A stretch of 64,000 bases of DNA from Siphonodentalium dalli (lineage: Eukaryota > Mollusca > Scaphopoda > Gadilida > Siphonodentaliidae): positions 123,084,754-123,148,753 of the forward strand of contig CP136061.1 in NCBI GenBank assembly GCA_032622095.1, read 5' to 3'. The notes under the pieces were generated by a model. That model searched no databases, was not told where the DNA came from, and saw only the letters and a program-made list of their open reading frames with translations. The position numbers and the translations under genes are program-made. Below are positions 46,441 through 56,132 of this stretch, one piece after another (the first letter of the stretch is position 1; every line of letters begins with the position of its first letter).

Positions 46441-46704
46441 TAGTCCAGTGCTGGAAGCCCATATTTGGACCCTACGTAAGAGTGTTGGAAGCCCAGGCCT
46501 GGGCTTTGGTGGCATCACTGTATTGTTTGTTTAGTTTAATCATTTTAAAATACATCATGTTTGTCAGGTAATATTTTTTGAAATATTGTTACATATATAA
46601 TTAAATTGGGACATTATGAAGTTGAATGGATGCCGAGTGATAAAATTGTCAAAAAGGGTAGTTTTATTGCGAAAAGTTAGAGGAAACTGACAAATTGTTT
46701 TTCC

Positions 46705-47055
46705 CAACAGCGTCCAACAACCAGACTCATAACCATAACCTAATCTGTCAACCAGACTCATAACCATAACCTAATCTGTCAACCAGACTCATAACCATAA
46801 CCTAATCTGTCAACCAGACTCATGATCTTAACCTAATCCGACAACCAGGCTCCTAACCATAACCCAAATCAGACAACCAGGCTCCTAACCATAACCCAAA
46901 TCAGACATCCAGGCTCCTAACCATAACCCAAATCAGACATCCAGGCTCATAACCATAACCCAAATCAGACAATAAGGCTCCTAACCATAACCCTAATCCG
47001 ACATCCAGGCTCCTAACCTTAACCCAAATCAGACAACCAGGCTCCTAACAATAAC
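46705..47055. repeat. 31/32-bp minisatellite, about 11 copies
   Basis: First units read CAACCAGACTCATAACCATA + ACCTAATCTGT (31 bp). Later units shift to CAACCAGGCTCCTAACCATA + ACCCAAATCAGA (32 bp). The change of variant along the array shows directional spread. Confidence 0.95.
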
Positions 47056-47212
47056 ATAATCCAAAATTTATATATGTGTGAGGTTTAAATTTGAGAAAGA
47101 GAGGGCAAATATAGTAAATTACATACTCCAGGCATAAATTTCAATGATTTTCTGTTTATTGAAATATATTCGCATTTCATTATGTGTATGTAGGATATTT
47201 AGCAGCGAACCA

Positions 47213-47382
47213 GTTAACCACAGCAGAATTATGGGTAACTTTTCAGGATTTAGTCAGAAATATGGCTTGTTGCCATCAGTGAGAGCTTTCCGGTGAATGG
47301 TAACAAGCCATATTTCCGACTAAATCCTGAAAAGTTACCCATAATTCTGCTATGATTAAGTCAAATATTTAGGGCATTACTG
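47213..47382. mobile_element. Palindromic MITE lacking the outer left end
   Basis: Begins at GTTAACCACAGCAG; arms otherwise fold back; right end CATTACTG|TA. Confidence 0.82.
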
Positions 47383-48042
47383 TAGCTCAGGCGTGGAAAC
47401 TCCTAAATATGAACTTGATCCTGGAATGTTCCCTATTAAATTGCTTCATTATCACCTAAATTTATCATATAGTTCTGTGTCTCACTCCTTGGGTGGATGC
47501 GTTGAAATGAATCAAAGCAAATATAAACAAAAGGTAGAGTTTTGATCCACTTCAACTGTGGTGGTTTTGTGGTCCACCCAGGGACGCTGGAGAAGGGGGG
47601 CATGTGGGGGCACTTGCCTCCCTTGCCATGGCCCAAGGGAGTCCAGTGGGTATCCGAAAAGTGCCTTCCTGAGTGGTTTGCCCTTTTGTGCTTCCAGCAT
47701 CCCTGAGACCACCTTTATGTATTTCAACTTTTATTACTATATTGTTACAATTTTTGACTCTGTTTTTGTTGGGAAAAATCATGTTAAACTTTTAAAATTC
47801 ATATAAATTAAAACTGAGTCCATCCAGAAACCATTGTCTCTAAATTCACCTTATTATCCAATGGGCCGGGTTCATAAAAAGGACTCTTTCTTGTTCACAC
47901 TTGAACCTGGATAGCTTCAAAGTAACTAAGGGGTTCCGAGTGGGTGCTGGGAGGTATCAACTGTTTGAAAGGTATAATTTCCAGGTCTGGCAAAACTGCA
48001 AATTTGTCCATAATATATAATTCTTTCTATTTCTTATTATAG
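47383..48042. other. No gene recognised before the exon at 48043
   Basis: Probable intron; chance frames open on both strands around the GC-richer 47560-47720 but without splice sites. Confidence 0.45.
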
Positions 48043-48255
48043 ATGATAACCCCCACCCCTGTAAGTGCGCGGATTTCCTCCACCTCTAAAGATAGCAATG
48101 TCGTGATATGGATTTGGTTGCTGAAAGCGACATTAAACCGCAATCAAGGAATCAGTTCCTTTGAGCCCAATATGTTCTGGGAAGAAGGAATTAAAACAAA
48201 ACAACATGATATCTCCTTTCATATTTATGTGGAAATCACCTCAGTAACCAAATAG
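48043..48255 (+). CDS. Exon-like ORF, terminal exon of an unknown protein
   Basis: Follows an excellent acceptor (ttctttctatttcttattatag). It reads 70 codons in phase 0 to a TAG stop at 48253-48255. The translation starts MITPTPVSARISSTSKDSN, then VVIWIWLLKATLNRNQG, and ends DISFHIYVEITSVTK. The first codon is ATG, but the acceptor suggests an internal methionine. The composition (third-position variety, tryptophans, no repeat similarity) is coding-like. No family recognised. It could be the 3' end of the gene containing 29163-29536, since both are phase 0 and beta-strand-like; this link is inference. Confidence 0.45.
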   Translation: MITPTPVSARISSTSKDSNVVIWIWLLKATLNRNQGISSFEPNMFWEEGIKTKQHDISFHIYVEITSVTK

Positions 48256-48971
48256 ATTAATAAGGTAGACATACAATATATTTAATTAATTAACACTGAA
48301 GACTTGATAGATTAAATGGCAATGGAACTGTGTGATGTGAAAAATTGTACTTTAATATTTGGATTCCTGCGGTGGTAATCTCTAATGAGGAATGGTTCCT
48401 CTTCAGTATCTATGGTTAAATCTGTACATTAAAAATGACGAATATTTACCTAATTTAACTAAATTCCAATGGAAATAACAGTTTAACTCTTTTTCTGGGT
48501 TGTGTTATGAAATTACGTATCAGACTGGTTTCTGAGGATATCAAGACCTTTGTGATGGGTGTATTATCAGATTTAAATCTGCTTTTTGACCTGCATTGGG
48601 TTATAGTGGTATAATCAGTTGAGCAGTAGAATTTTCAAATGATCAACCGACTGTGTGTCACAATGTACATGAAGGTCAAAACTCACACATTCAATTCTTT
48701 ATATACCAGTATTTCCACTTCTCTTTTTTCAAATTTTTTTCTAAAATTCACAAATCAAGGAACCAAAGTATGATGTACATGTAGGTCTGAAAAGTCAGCC
48801 AGTTGCTGTTCATAACTTCATATGACAATGCATGCAAAAAATGAGACAAACACACTTTTGTCTTTACACATGCCAATTTTAACGATCTTTACGCCCATCA
48901 CAAATGACTTGGTAGCAGATAACACAGTAACTGATAAACAATATAGTGATATTTGTGTCATTCAGTGTGTA

Positions 48972-49179
48972 CACTAATGCCCTAAATAATCGACTCCTTA
49001 GCCACATCAGAATTATGGGTAATTTTTCAGGATTTAGGCGGAAATATGGCTTGTTGCCATTCATCGGAAACTCTCAGTGAGAGCTTTCCGACGAATGGCA
49101 ACAAGCCATATTTCCGACTAAATCCTGAAAAGTTACCCATAATTCTGCTGTGGTTAAGGAGTTATTTAGGGCATTACTG
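48972..49179. mobile_element. Palindromic MITE flanked by 28-bp direct repeats
   Basis: Full fold-back copy starting CACTAATGCCC. The 28 bases before it (48944-48971, starting TAGTGATATTTGTG) are repeated exactly after it (49180-49207). Confidence 0.9.
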
Positions 49180-49317
49180 TAGTGATATTTGTGTCATTCA
49201 GTGTGTAGATAGAAATCTGAAGGAATTAAAAAGTAGCACATTGTATATCAAAATAAAAACATAAACTCTAACCATGATAAAAATTTACAAACTTGAGATC
49301 AAGCAACTTGACTTTAT

Positions 49318-49584
49318 TTAACTCTTTCATGACGGGAGCTGTGCTGGTGCAGCATTAAAGATCATGTGCCAGTGCATTCTTTCATATACAAGAAAATGCA
49401 CTGGCTTAATACAAGATCAAGATAAATATTTAAAAATATTTAGGCCAATGTATTCTCTTATATATGCGAGGCTCCCTATGGGAAACTTGATGCGAGGGAC
49501 TCGATGGGAGACTCGCATATATATGAGAATGCATTGGCACAGTTTTCACAAAATACCCAGAAGCTCCAGTCATGGAAGGGTTAA
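49318..49584. mobile_element. TTAA palindromic element (CATGA ends)
   Basis: TTAACTCTTTCATGACGGGA to CAGTCATGGAAGGGTTAA with two partly rearranged hairpins. Ends about 370 bp beyond the bZIP stop codon. Confidence 0.82.
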
Positions 49585-49688
49585 AAACCCTCGTCTCATA
49601 ACTACTGTTAAAATCATCTGGTTCATAGCTTTCTGAAACATTTCTTAACATATTGCTGAATAAAAGTCAAATATGTGATATATCTCAA

Positions 49689-49694
49689 TTTATT
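49689..49694 (-). promoter_or_regulatory. Candidate poly(A) signal AATAAA for the bZIP gene
   Basis: Plus-strand TTTATT here reads AATAAA on the minus strand, about 260 bases downstream of the bZIP stop codon. A short 3' UTR is plausible; AT-rich chance occurrence cannot be excluded. Confidence 0.4.
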
Positions 49695-49952
49695 ATGTCA
49701 TGGTGGCCATGTTGTTCAACTGACTTTAAATGACCTTTTGGTGCAACATATAGTCTCTATATCTTTTAAAATTCCCTGAATTATGGCATTTAATAGTGAC
49801 TCAGTAGTCACCTGCTGTTTGTATTTCAACAGCTTTTTCTGCTACATGTATTCATTTCAACTAATGTAGAGCTATCCTGTTATCCATATAAATGCATTCT
49901 CCTGCCAGGAGTAACATCAAGTTGCACATCACAACTACAGGCAGCCATCATT

Positions 49953-50708
49953 TCATGAATTGTAAAGCATACACCGCAGTTTATCTATCTCACTTTTCAG
50001 CAGGGAGACTTCAGTTCTGAGTTGTAAATTATCTTGCTCAAGGTACACAACTCGTAATGCAATTTGCTCTTCTTTCATTCTGCGATTTTCTCTTGATCGT
50101 TTCGCTGACTCGTTATTTTTTACCCGTTTCTCCCAGTACATGGCATCTTTTGCTTGATCTGGCACGAGGACAGGTTGTTTTTTTGGTGGTCGACCTATAG
50201 ATCCACCAAATTCATCGTCCATCATTTTCGAAGGTCTGTCGTCACCAGATGAACTGAGATCAGAGGAGCTTGATGTTGATGCCTTCATGTCGTGGTCAAG
50301 GTCACTCATCATTTTATGGCGTGGCTGTAAACTGTCATTTGAAACTTTATCGTTTTTAAGTATGTCCTGCACGGTCATGTTGATCGCATATTCATTAGCA
50401 AGGTTTTGATGACTTATGTCTATATTTGGTGGTGAAGTATGGTTTTGCTGATCCATTGAATAACTTAAACGATCTTCACGAACTGACACCGGCAACGACA
50501 TCGAGAAGTCCTGCGGTGACGACAGTGACATACTCGTACTGATGAGGTCTTCTTTGGCAGAGTTCATTGTCGAGTAAGCCGATTGCTGCATACTGTAGTA
50601 CGATGGCTGAACATGAGCGATAGTTGGCGTATTTGAATGGCCAAATGGCTTGAACGGCCTGTCAGGCTCTCGAGGCATGATATCAGAATATTGGCTGTAC
50701 ATAGACAT
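49953..50708 (-). CDS. PAR/NFIL3/CES-2-type bZIP transcription factor, complete 251-aa ORF
   Basis: Complete reading frame from ATG at 50708 (A at -3, fair Kozak context) to TGA at 49955-49953. The N-terminal 150 residues are Ser/Met/Gln-rich and low in structure. A Ser run and acidic stretch (about 144-166) precede GRPPKK (172-177) and the linker PVLVPDQAKDAMYWEKR. The basic region NNESAKRSRENRR (198-210) follows, with the invariant N...A..R pattern. The zipper has leucines at 223, 230, 237 and 244 and ends five residues before the stop. KDAxYWEKRxKNNExAKRSR is typical of the PAR/NFIL3/giant/CES-2 branch. These proteins bind TTACGTAA-like sites as dimers in the nucleus and act in circadian, apoptotic and developmental control. 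Subgroup and orthology are not decidable by eye. A single coding exon resembles vertebrate NFIL3. The ORF is more GC-rich than the surrounding repeats. Confidence 0.93.
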   Translation of the reverse strand: MSMYSQYSDIMPREPDRPFKPFGHSNTPTIAHVQPSYYSMQQSAYSTMNSAKEDLISTSMSLSSPQDFSMSLPVSVREDRLSYSMDQQNHTSPPNIDISHQNLANEYAINMTVQDILKNDKVSNDSLQPRHKMMSDLDHDMKASTSSSSDLSSSGDDRPSKMMDDEFGGSIGRPPKKQPVLVPDQAKDAMYWEKRVKNNESAKRSRENRRMKEEQIALRVVYLEQDNLQLRTEVSLLKSEIDKLRCMLYNS

Positions 50709-50771
50709 GGTTGGCGCAGGACAAATCTTTGTTCAAGGTGAAGATATGTTGTTGTTCGATGGGATTTAAAT
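50709..50771 (-). other. Candidate 5'-UTR part of the bZIP exon, with splice acceptor
   Basis: On the minus strand the sequence ...gctgttctattttcag ends at 50772 and is a good polypyrimidine/AG acceptor. It is followed by 63 bases without an upstream ATG before the bZIP start. This suggests at least one upstream non-coding exon at higher coordinates. Inferred from motif only. Confidence 0.45.
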
Positions 50772-50832
50772 CTGAAAATAGAACAGCATTTTAAAAATAT
50801 ATGTATTTTAGTGTGCATACTACATAGAGATA

Positions 50833-51595
50833 CTGTAATGCCCTAAGTATTTGACTCACAAACCTGGGTGGCACCCCAGTTAGACCGCATTTCAGTTAGA
50901 CTTTAAACGCGGTTTAAACCAAAGGATTGTGTGGTTAAAACACATATAATCAGCAACTGGTATGAAAATATGTGATAGAAATGAAATTCATCGACAGTCA
51001 GTAGATAGCCACAGTGTATCAGACATTAACCCTTGCCAGGGGCCGATCTTATCGGCCCTAATTTACGGTGTCTATTAAAAATCGGCCCTAAAAAAAAATT
51101 TGGGGTATGCTTTATAAGCATGCTATAGTGAATTTAAAAACAAACTTGATAAAACCTTAGGGGCATTTTATAACTCAAAACTATCACCAAGTATTCATAG
51201 TAATAATTTTGATGCCCATGAAAAACGTAAGATTCCCTGGCAATAAACCTACAAAATAAGTCTGTTAAAGAATATAAAAAAAGATTATTAAAATTGTAAA
51301 AAAAATGTAAAAAATAAGAACAAATGATGAAATATTGTTAGGCCAATGCATTCTCTTATGTATGCGAAGCGACCTATGGTCGACTCGCATATATAAGAGA
51401 ATGCATTGGCACAGGGTATATGGGTAGATACAAAAATCGGACCTGGCACTCAAAGGGTTAAGGTTTAATGATCTATATGGGGTGCCACAGCAGTCACAGA
51501 GCTTTAACTGCAGTGTAGTTATGGTTTGACCTCAGTTATAAATACATACTGGGTAATAACCCCAGTTACTTGGTCAATTACTTAGGACAGTACAG
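50833..51595. mobile_element. TA-flanked DNA element (CTGTAATGCCCTAAG ends) with nested TTAA element
   Basis: Left end CTGTAATGCCCTAAGTATTT and the reverse complement of the right end (CTGTACTGTCCTAAGTAATT) match, with TA outside. Sub-terminal GGGTGGCACCCCAG is mirrored by GGGGTGCCAC near the right end. A 436-bp TTAA element (51026-51461) sits inside, so the host element is about 330 bp. It lies 61 bp beyond the candidate acceptor of the bZIP gene. Confidence 0.65.
51026..51461. mobile_element. TTAA element with GGGGCCGATCTTATCGGCCC end, nested
   Basis: Left TTAACCCTTGCCAGGGGCC; right GACCTGGCACTCAAAGGGTTAA-type end with CAAAAATCGG, which resembles the CAGTGCCAAGTCC end-type. One common hairpin lies near the right end. 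Confidence 0.8.
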
Positions 51596-51654
51596 TATTT
51601 AGAAGCATGGAAGGGCAAGGAAAACAACCTTCACAAATGTGATTATATACCGTT

Positions 51655-51815
51655 GCCTGCACATGTATGCATATATGCATTATTAAAGGTGTGTATATAT
51701 GCCGCTACCCATACATGCATTATTAAAGGTGTGTATGTGTGTACCGTTAATACCTGTATATTTGCATTATTAAAGGTGTGTATACATGTATATGTATTAT
51801 TAAAGGTACCGGCTG
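51655..51815. repeat. ~45-bp tandem repeat, four copies
   Basis: ATTATTAAAGGTGTGTAT recurs at about 51679, 51719 and 51765, and ATTATTAAAGGTACC at 51806, with variable CATGTATATATGC linkers. Confidence 0.8.
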
Positions 51816-51964
51816 ATCACATTAATTAATGGTACATGTGTCTCTATAACCCCTCAAGATCAGTCTGGGTATTGGTACAATAGTGTATCTTTAACAATAT
51901 TGCATTTCTATCTTTATGTAAGTCTGTAGCTCGGGCGAGATAATCCTACCGGTATAATATATTA

Positions 51965-52198
51965 TTAACTCTTTCTATAACTACATACTCATTGATGAGT
52001 TTTTATCCCTCAGGAAATGTTCAGATAATAAGTTCAACAAACAACCATTATCTGAACATTTCCCTCCAATAAATAGGACTCCTTCTGAATTGTTATTATC
52101 TGTTGTCTGCTTATTTTCCCTCTAAATGAACAATAGACCATTCCAATGTATACTTTTATAACTGAATGGGAGAATCCATTTAGTATGGAAAGGGTTAA
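51965..52198. mobile_element. TTAA element, TCAGATAAT family
   Basis: TTAACTCTTTCTATAACTAC to CATTTAGTATGGAAAGGGTTAA-type end; good copy with a shortened hairpin. Confidence 0.87.
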
Positions 52199-52484
52199 AG
52201 TGAGGTTTACACTGAGGTTTACTGCTCAGAGCTGGAAAGACTTTATTTCACTGATTGATTTACAATTTCACCAGTAGCAGACTGGACATCCTTTCTGGAC
52301 TATCTGTTTTATTGAAAATTAGAATCAACGGTATATTTTCCCTGAAAAACACGAAGGTTTCTATTAGTTACCCACCAGTGGTCCCGACTTTCAATGAATC
52401 TATTTTAGTTTGAAGGAGTTGCTTCATTTCGGAATTTTTTTTACTTTTTTGTTTCTTTTTGTAAATAGATATGACCATAATTGT

Positions 52485-52675
52485 TTAACCCTTTCATGAT
52501 GGGGAGCGGCACTGGTGCAGCATTAAAGATCATCTGCCAGTGCATTGGCTCACTGCACTGGCTTACAAGATTTAGGTAATATGCGAGGCTCCCGATGGGA
52601 GACTCACATATTTTACAGAATGCATTGGCACAGGGTTTCACCAAAATTCAAGAAGCTCTGTCATGGAAGGGTTAA
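52485..52675. mobile_element. TTAA palindromic element (CATGA ends), internally deleted
   Basis: TTAACCCTTTCATGATGGGG to TCTGTCATGGAAGGGTTAA; hairpins reduced. Confidence 0.8.
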
Positions 52676-53073
52676 ATGAGCTACCTATATCAAACTTTCA
52701 TACTGATGATCTTCGGATGCCATTACACTCTAATATGTGTCATATGAATACGATATAACAAACGACTCGGGGTAGATGATTGGGATGATAGTATTTATGT
52801 GTGTATTGATCGTGTGGTAGATACTAGTGGCTGTGGCCATGCATAATATAATCAGTGCCTGGGGTTACGCAATTAATCCATGGAGTCCAGTGAGATATGT
52901 ATGATTGTTCCGCAAGACTAATGGGCTGAATATTATGACAGGACCATTTGTCAGCCATGGAAATTAGATATGTATTCAGGGCTCAAGTATCAACTACATG
53001 TACATAAAATATCTAAGTTGGTTTTTCTACTTTGGTGCGTTGGGAATTTTTTTTAAACAAAATATGAAATATA
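52676..53073. other. No gene recognised
   Basis: Unique AT-rich DNA. Confidence 0.55.
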
Positions 53074-53318
53074 CAGTAATGCTCAAAGTATATGACCCTT
53101 TAACCACAGCAGAATTATGGGATAATTTTTGAATTAAGTCGGAAATATGGCTTGTTGCCTTCATCGTAAAGCTCTCGATGAGGCATGTTGCCATTCATTG
53201 GAAAGCTCTCTGTGAGAGCTTTCCGATGAATGGCAACAAGCCATATTTCCGACTAAATACTGACAAATTACCCATAATTCTGCTGTGGTTTAGGGGTTGA
53301 TTATTTAGGACATTACTG
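53074..53318. mobile_element. Palindromic MITE with internal duplication
   Basis: The central part carries a second TTGCCATTCATTGGAAAGC block, so the loop region is partly duplicated. TA on both sides. Confidence 0.85.
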
Positions 53319-53959
53319 TAAGCTACACAGTTTAGGACAATATAATAAATATGCTAGATTACCATCCCCTCCCGATCCTATTTGTTGCCCCTCCTCAAAA
53401 ATGTTTATTATGAAACTTTAGTTGTAATTATTATAATGTAAGGCATTTATTAAACTGTACAAAAAACAATGCAATTAACAGTTCTTCCAGCCATACTTGA
53501 TCAAAATTAGCATCCTCAAAGCCTTTGATTTATTGCAACTTAAATTGTTGAACTAACCATGAGTGGTTTTGTTGGCATGAATAAAAAATTAAATTTGCCC
53601 GCCCGTCCCAATTTTTCAAAAAAGTTGGCCTAAATACCAAAGAATATATTTTTTTATTGACAAATAAAATTTTGGTCTAAAACTTTGAAATGGTATGAAA
53701 TAGATGCATATAAAATTCAATATAAAACAAAATAGTGTCTGCTATGTAGCAATTCTTGTTGCACACATTTATTTTATACTCTAGAATCTAAATAAAAAGT
53801 AAACTACATGTAGGTTTCGAAAAAAAAATAGCCTGGAACCCTGATACATCTTTAATGTATTTAATAGGCTGTGTGTCTTAGGAAGTTTCCTGTTGAATTT
53901 CACACCATTTTAGCTGTTTTAGTAGTTGGAAATTATAGAGCCAGATCTAAGCAACAACC

Positions 53960-54334
53960 TTAACCCTTTATCCAACATAAGGGCCCTGTGCCAATGCATT
54001 CTCTTATATATGCGAGTCGACCATAGGTCACCTCGCATATATAAGAGAATGCATTGGCTTAACACATTAAAAATTATAAAATTGTTAAAGAATGTAAGAA
54101 AAAATGGTAAAAAGTTTTTTAGGCCAATGCATTCTCTTATATATGCGAGGCGACCTATGGTCGACTCGCATATATAAGAGAATGCATTGGCACAGGGCAT
54201 AACTGTAACCATCACAATGTGGTCAAGGAGCCGGTTCCAATGATATCCATATTTGTATGGTTCTATTGAGACAGACCGAAGATATTTTAGGCTGTTGAAG
54301 CTTTATTTGGCCGGTTTGTTGGGTAAAGGGTTAA
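53960..54334. mobile_element. TTAA element with ACCCAACAAACCGGCC end, inverted
   Basis: Reverse-oriented copy of the 18026 and 33167 elements; left end shorter (TTAACCCTTTATCCAACATA), otherwise almost identical. Confidence 0.9.
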
Positions 54335-55059
54335 GAAAACATATGAAAGTTATGCAATGGCAATCTGAATTTAAAATGTTTGGGGAGCTTTCATCTTATG
54401 AAATAATATTCACATGATTTGAAATGGATATTTCATTTACATTCAAATTTTGTTTTTTCTTTTAAATTGAGGCTGTTTAGCATTAGTCAATATGGAGTTA
54501 CATAACTGCTGACTGTTGGAATTTATATTAGTGGACTCAGACAGTTTCATTTAAATATTGAATAGGTTTCAGCCTACCTGCTGAATGAGTATGTGTCTAA
54601 ACCAGTGCGACAGGTAGATAAATTGTCTTCCTTGTTTGGTTATGTAACTTTATGTAAAGGAACATACATTATTCATGATCGGAAACATACCGTTATCGCC
54701 CTGGGGACAGTCATTGTGAATTGGTTATGTAACTTTGCCCAATGTTGACCACTCATGCCTGTGAATTAGTGTGGGAATTTCACTGTTGAGTTATTCTGAA
54801 TGTCCCTGTAATAGTCAGGTGTATTCCCTCTTTTTAATTTCAAGGCTCATGTCAGGACTGGTTTACTTCCTAGTAAATCACGAGATAATACTTGATAATC
54901 AGATCATAGAATCCAGTTTAAATCCGCACATTGTCACTAGTATACTAAATTATAGACTTAATACAGACGTTACAAAACTATGTGTACTGTTTGTTATTAT
55001 TTGCATATTAAAAATAGGACAAAAAATGCATACTTTGCCAAGGTATACACTTCTTTGGT
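54335..55059. other. No gene recognised
   Basis: Unique DNA; nothing seen. Confidence 0.5.
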
Positions 55060-55498
55060 GTAACCCTTTCTTTAGTACAGTAATGCCCTAAATAACCGAC
55101 TCCTTAACCACAGCAGAATTAATGGTAATTTTTTAGTCAGAAATATGGCTTGTTGCCATTCATCACAAAGCTCTCAGTGAGAGCTTTCCAATGAATGGCA
55201 ACAAGCCATATTGCCAACTAAATCCTGAAAAATGACCCATAATTATGTTGTGGTTAAGAAGTCGAATATTTAGGGCATTACTGTAAATGGTTCTCCTGGT
55301 CAGTTATAACAGTATATATTGCAATGCTCTATCATTCATTTGTAGGGGTTTCAGGAAAAATGAGTTGACTACAGACCGATGAATCAATAACACAAGGGCA
55401 GAAGGATTGTTGTTCATTGATGCATGGGAATTGTTCAGATAATAAATTGAACATTACCTAAGGGAACTACTCATCAATGAGTATTTAACCCTTTCAGT
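55060..55498. mobile_element. TTAA element, TCAGATAAT family, split by a MITE
   Basis: GTAACCCTTTCTTTAG, MITE 55078-55283, then AAATGGTTCTCC through CTCATCAATGAGTATTTAA. Its right TTAA (55495-55498) is also the left TTAA of the next element. Confidence 0.85.
55078..55283. mobile_element. Palindromic MITE inserted in a TTAA element
   Basis: Fold-back copy splitting a TCAGATAAT-family element at CCCTTTCTTTAGTA|..|TAAATGGTTCTCC. Removing it restores that family's consensus end. Confidence 0.88.
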
Positions 55499-55700
55499 GC
55501 CAAGTCCGATTTTTGTATCAACCCATATTTCCTTGATCATTTTTTCAAATTTATTGATTATAATAATGTGATACATTGATGGAAAGAGCTCTGAGAGCTC
55601 TTTCCATCAATGTATCGCATTATTATAATCAATAAATTTGAAAAATGATCCAGGAAATATGGGTTGATACAAAAATCGGACTTGGCACTGAAAGAGTTAA
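55495..55700. mobile_element. TTAA element, CAGTGCCAAGTCC end-type, full palindrome
   Basis: TTAACCCTTTCAGTGCCAAG to the matching right end. Arms of about 100 bp meet at GGAAAGAGCTCTGAGAGCTC, giving a near-perfect 206-bp palindrome. The left TTAA is shared with the preceding element. Confidence 0.9.
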
Positions 55701-56132
55701 AGACACGGTTGGCCTTGGCGGTGGGTATCCTGTGAAAATATCTTCACCCGTCAAAAACCGCCACAAACAGAAAGAACATCAAAATGTAGATTGACTTTGT
55801 CCGTATACAAATAAGAAATATCGCATAAACAGTATGTTATGGTCATATGTTTGACCATTGTTATGTAAACAAAAGCATAAAAAGTTACTTTTCTGGTGTT
55901 TGTTTATATTATGATGGTAAACATAAAGAGCGTTCTTTGTTGGTGAATACCTGATATGGAACTAATAAAGAGCGTTTATGCCATTTGTGTGTGATTAGCC
56001 GGTAGCATTGTGTCTTCTGTAACACAATCAGGCTCTTGCTTAGGTAAAATATAGTAGGTCTTTATGATAACATGCTGTTTATGCGATGGTCATGGTATAT
56101 ATGAACGGAACTGTATGCGTTTTAATGTTTTT

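Noticed and set aside
46564-47060. CCATAACC array as an interstitial telomere
   Set aside because: Unit is 31/32 bp and does not contain TTAGGG/CCCTAA tandems.
47558-47806. Overlapping frames on both strands in a GC-richer patch
   Set aside because: Three frames open at once, no splice signals, no recognised similarity.
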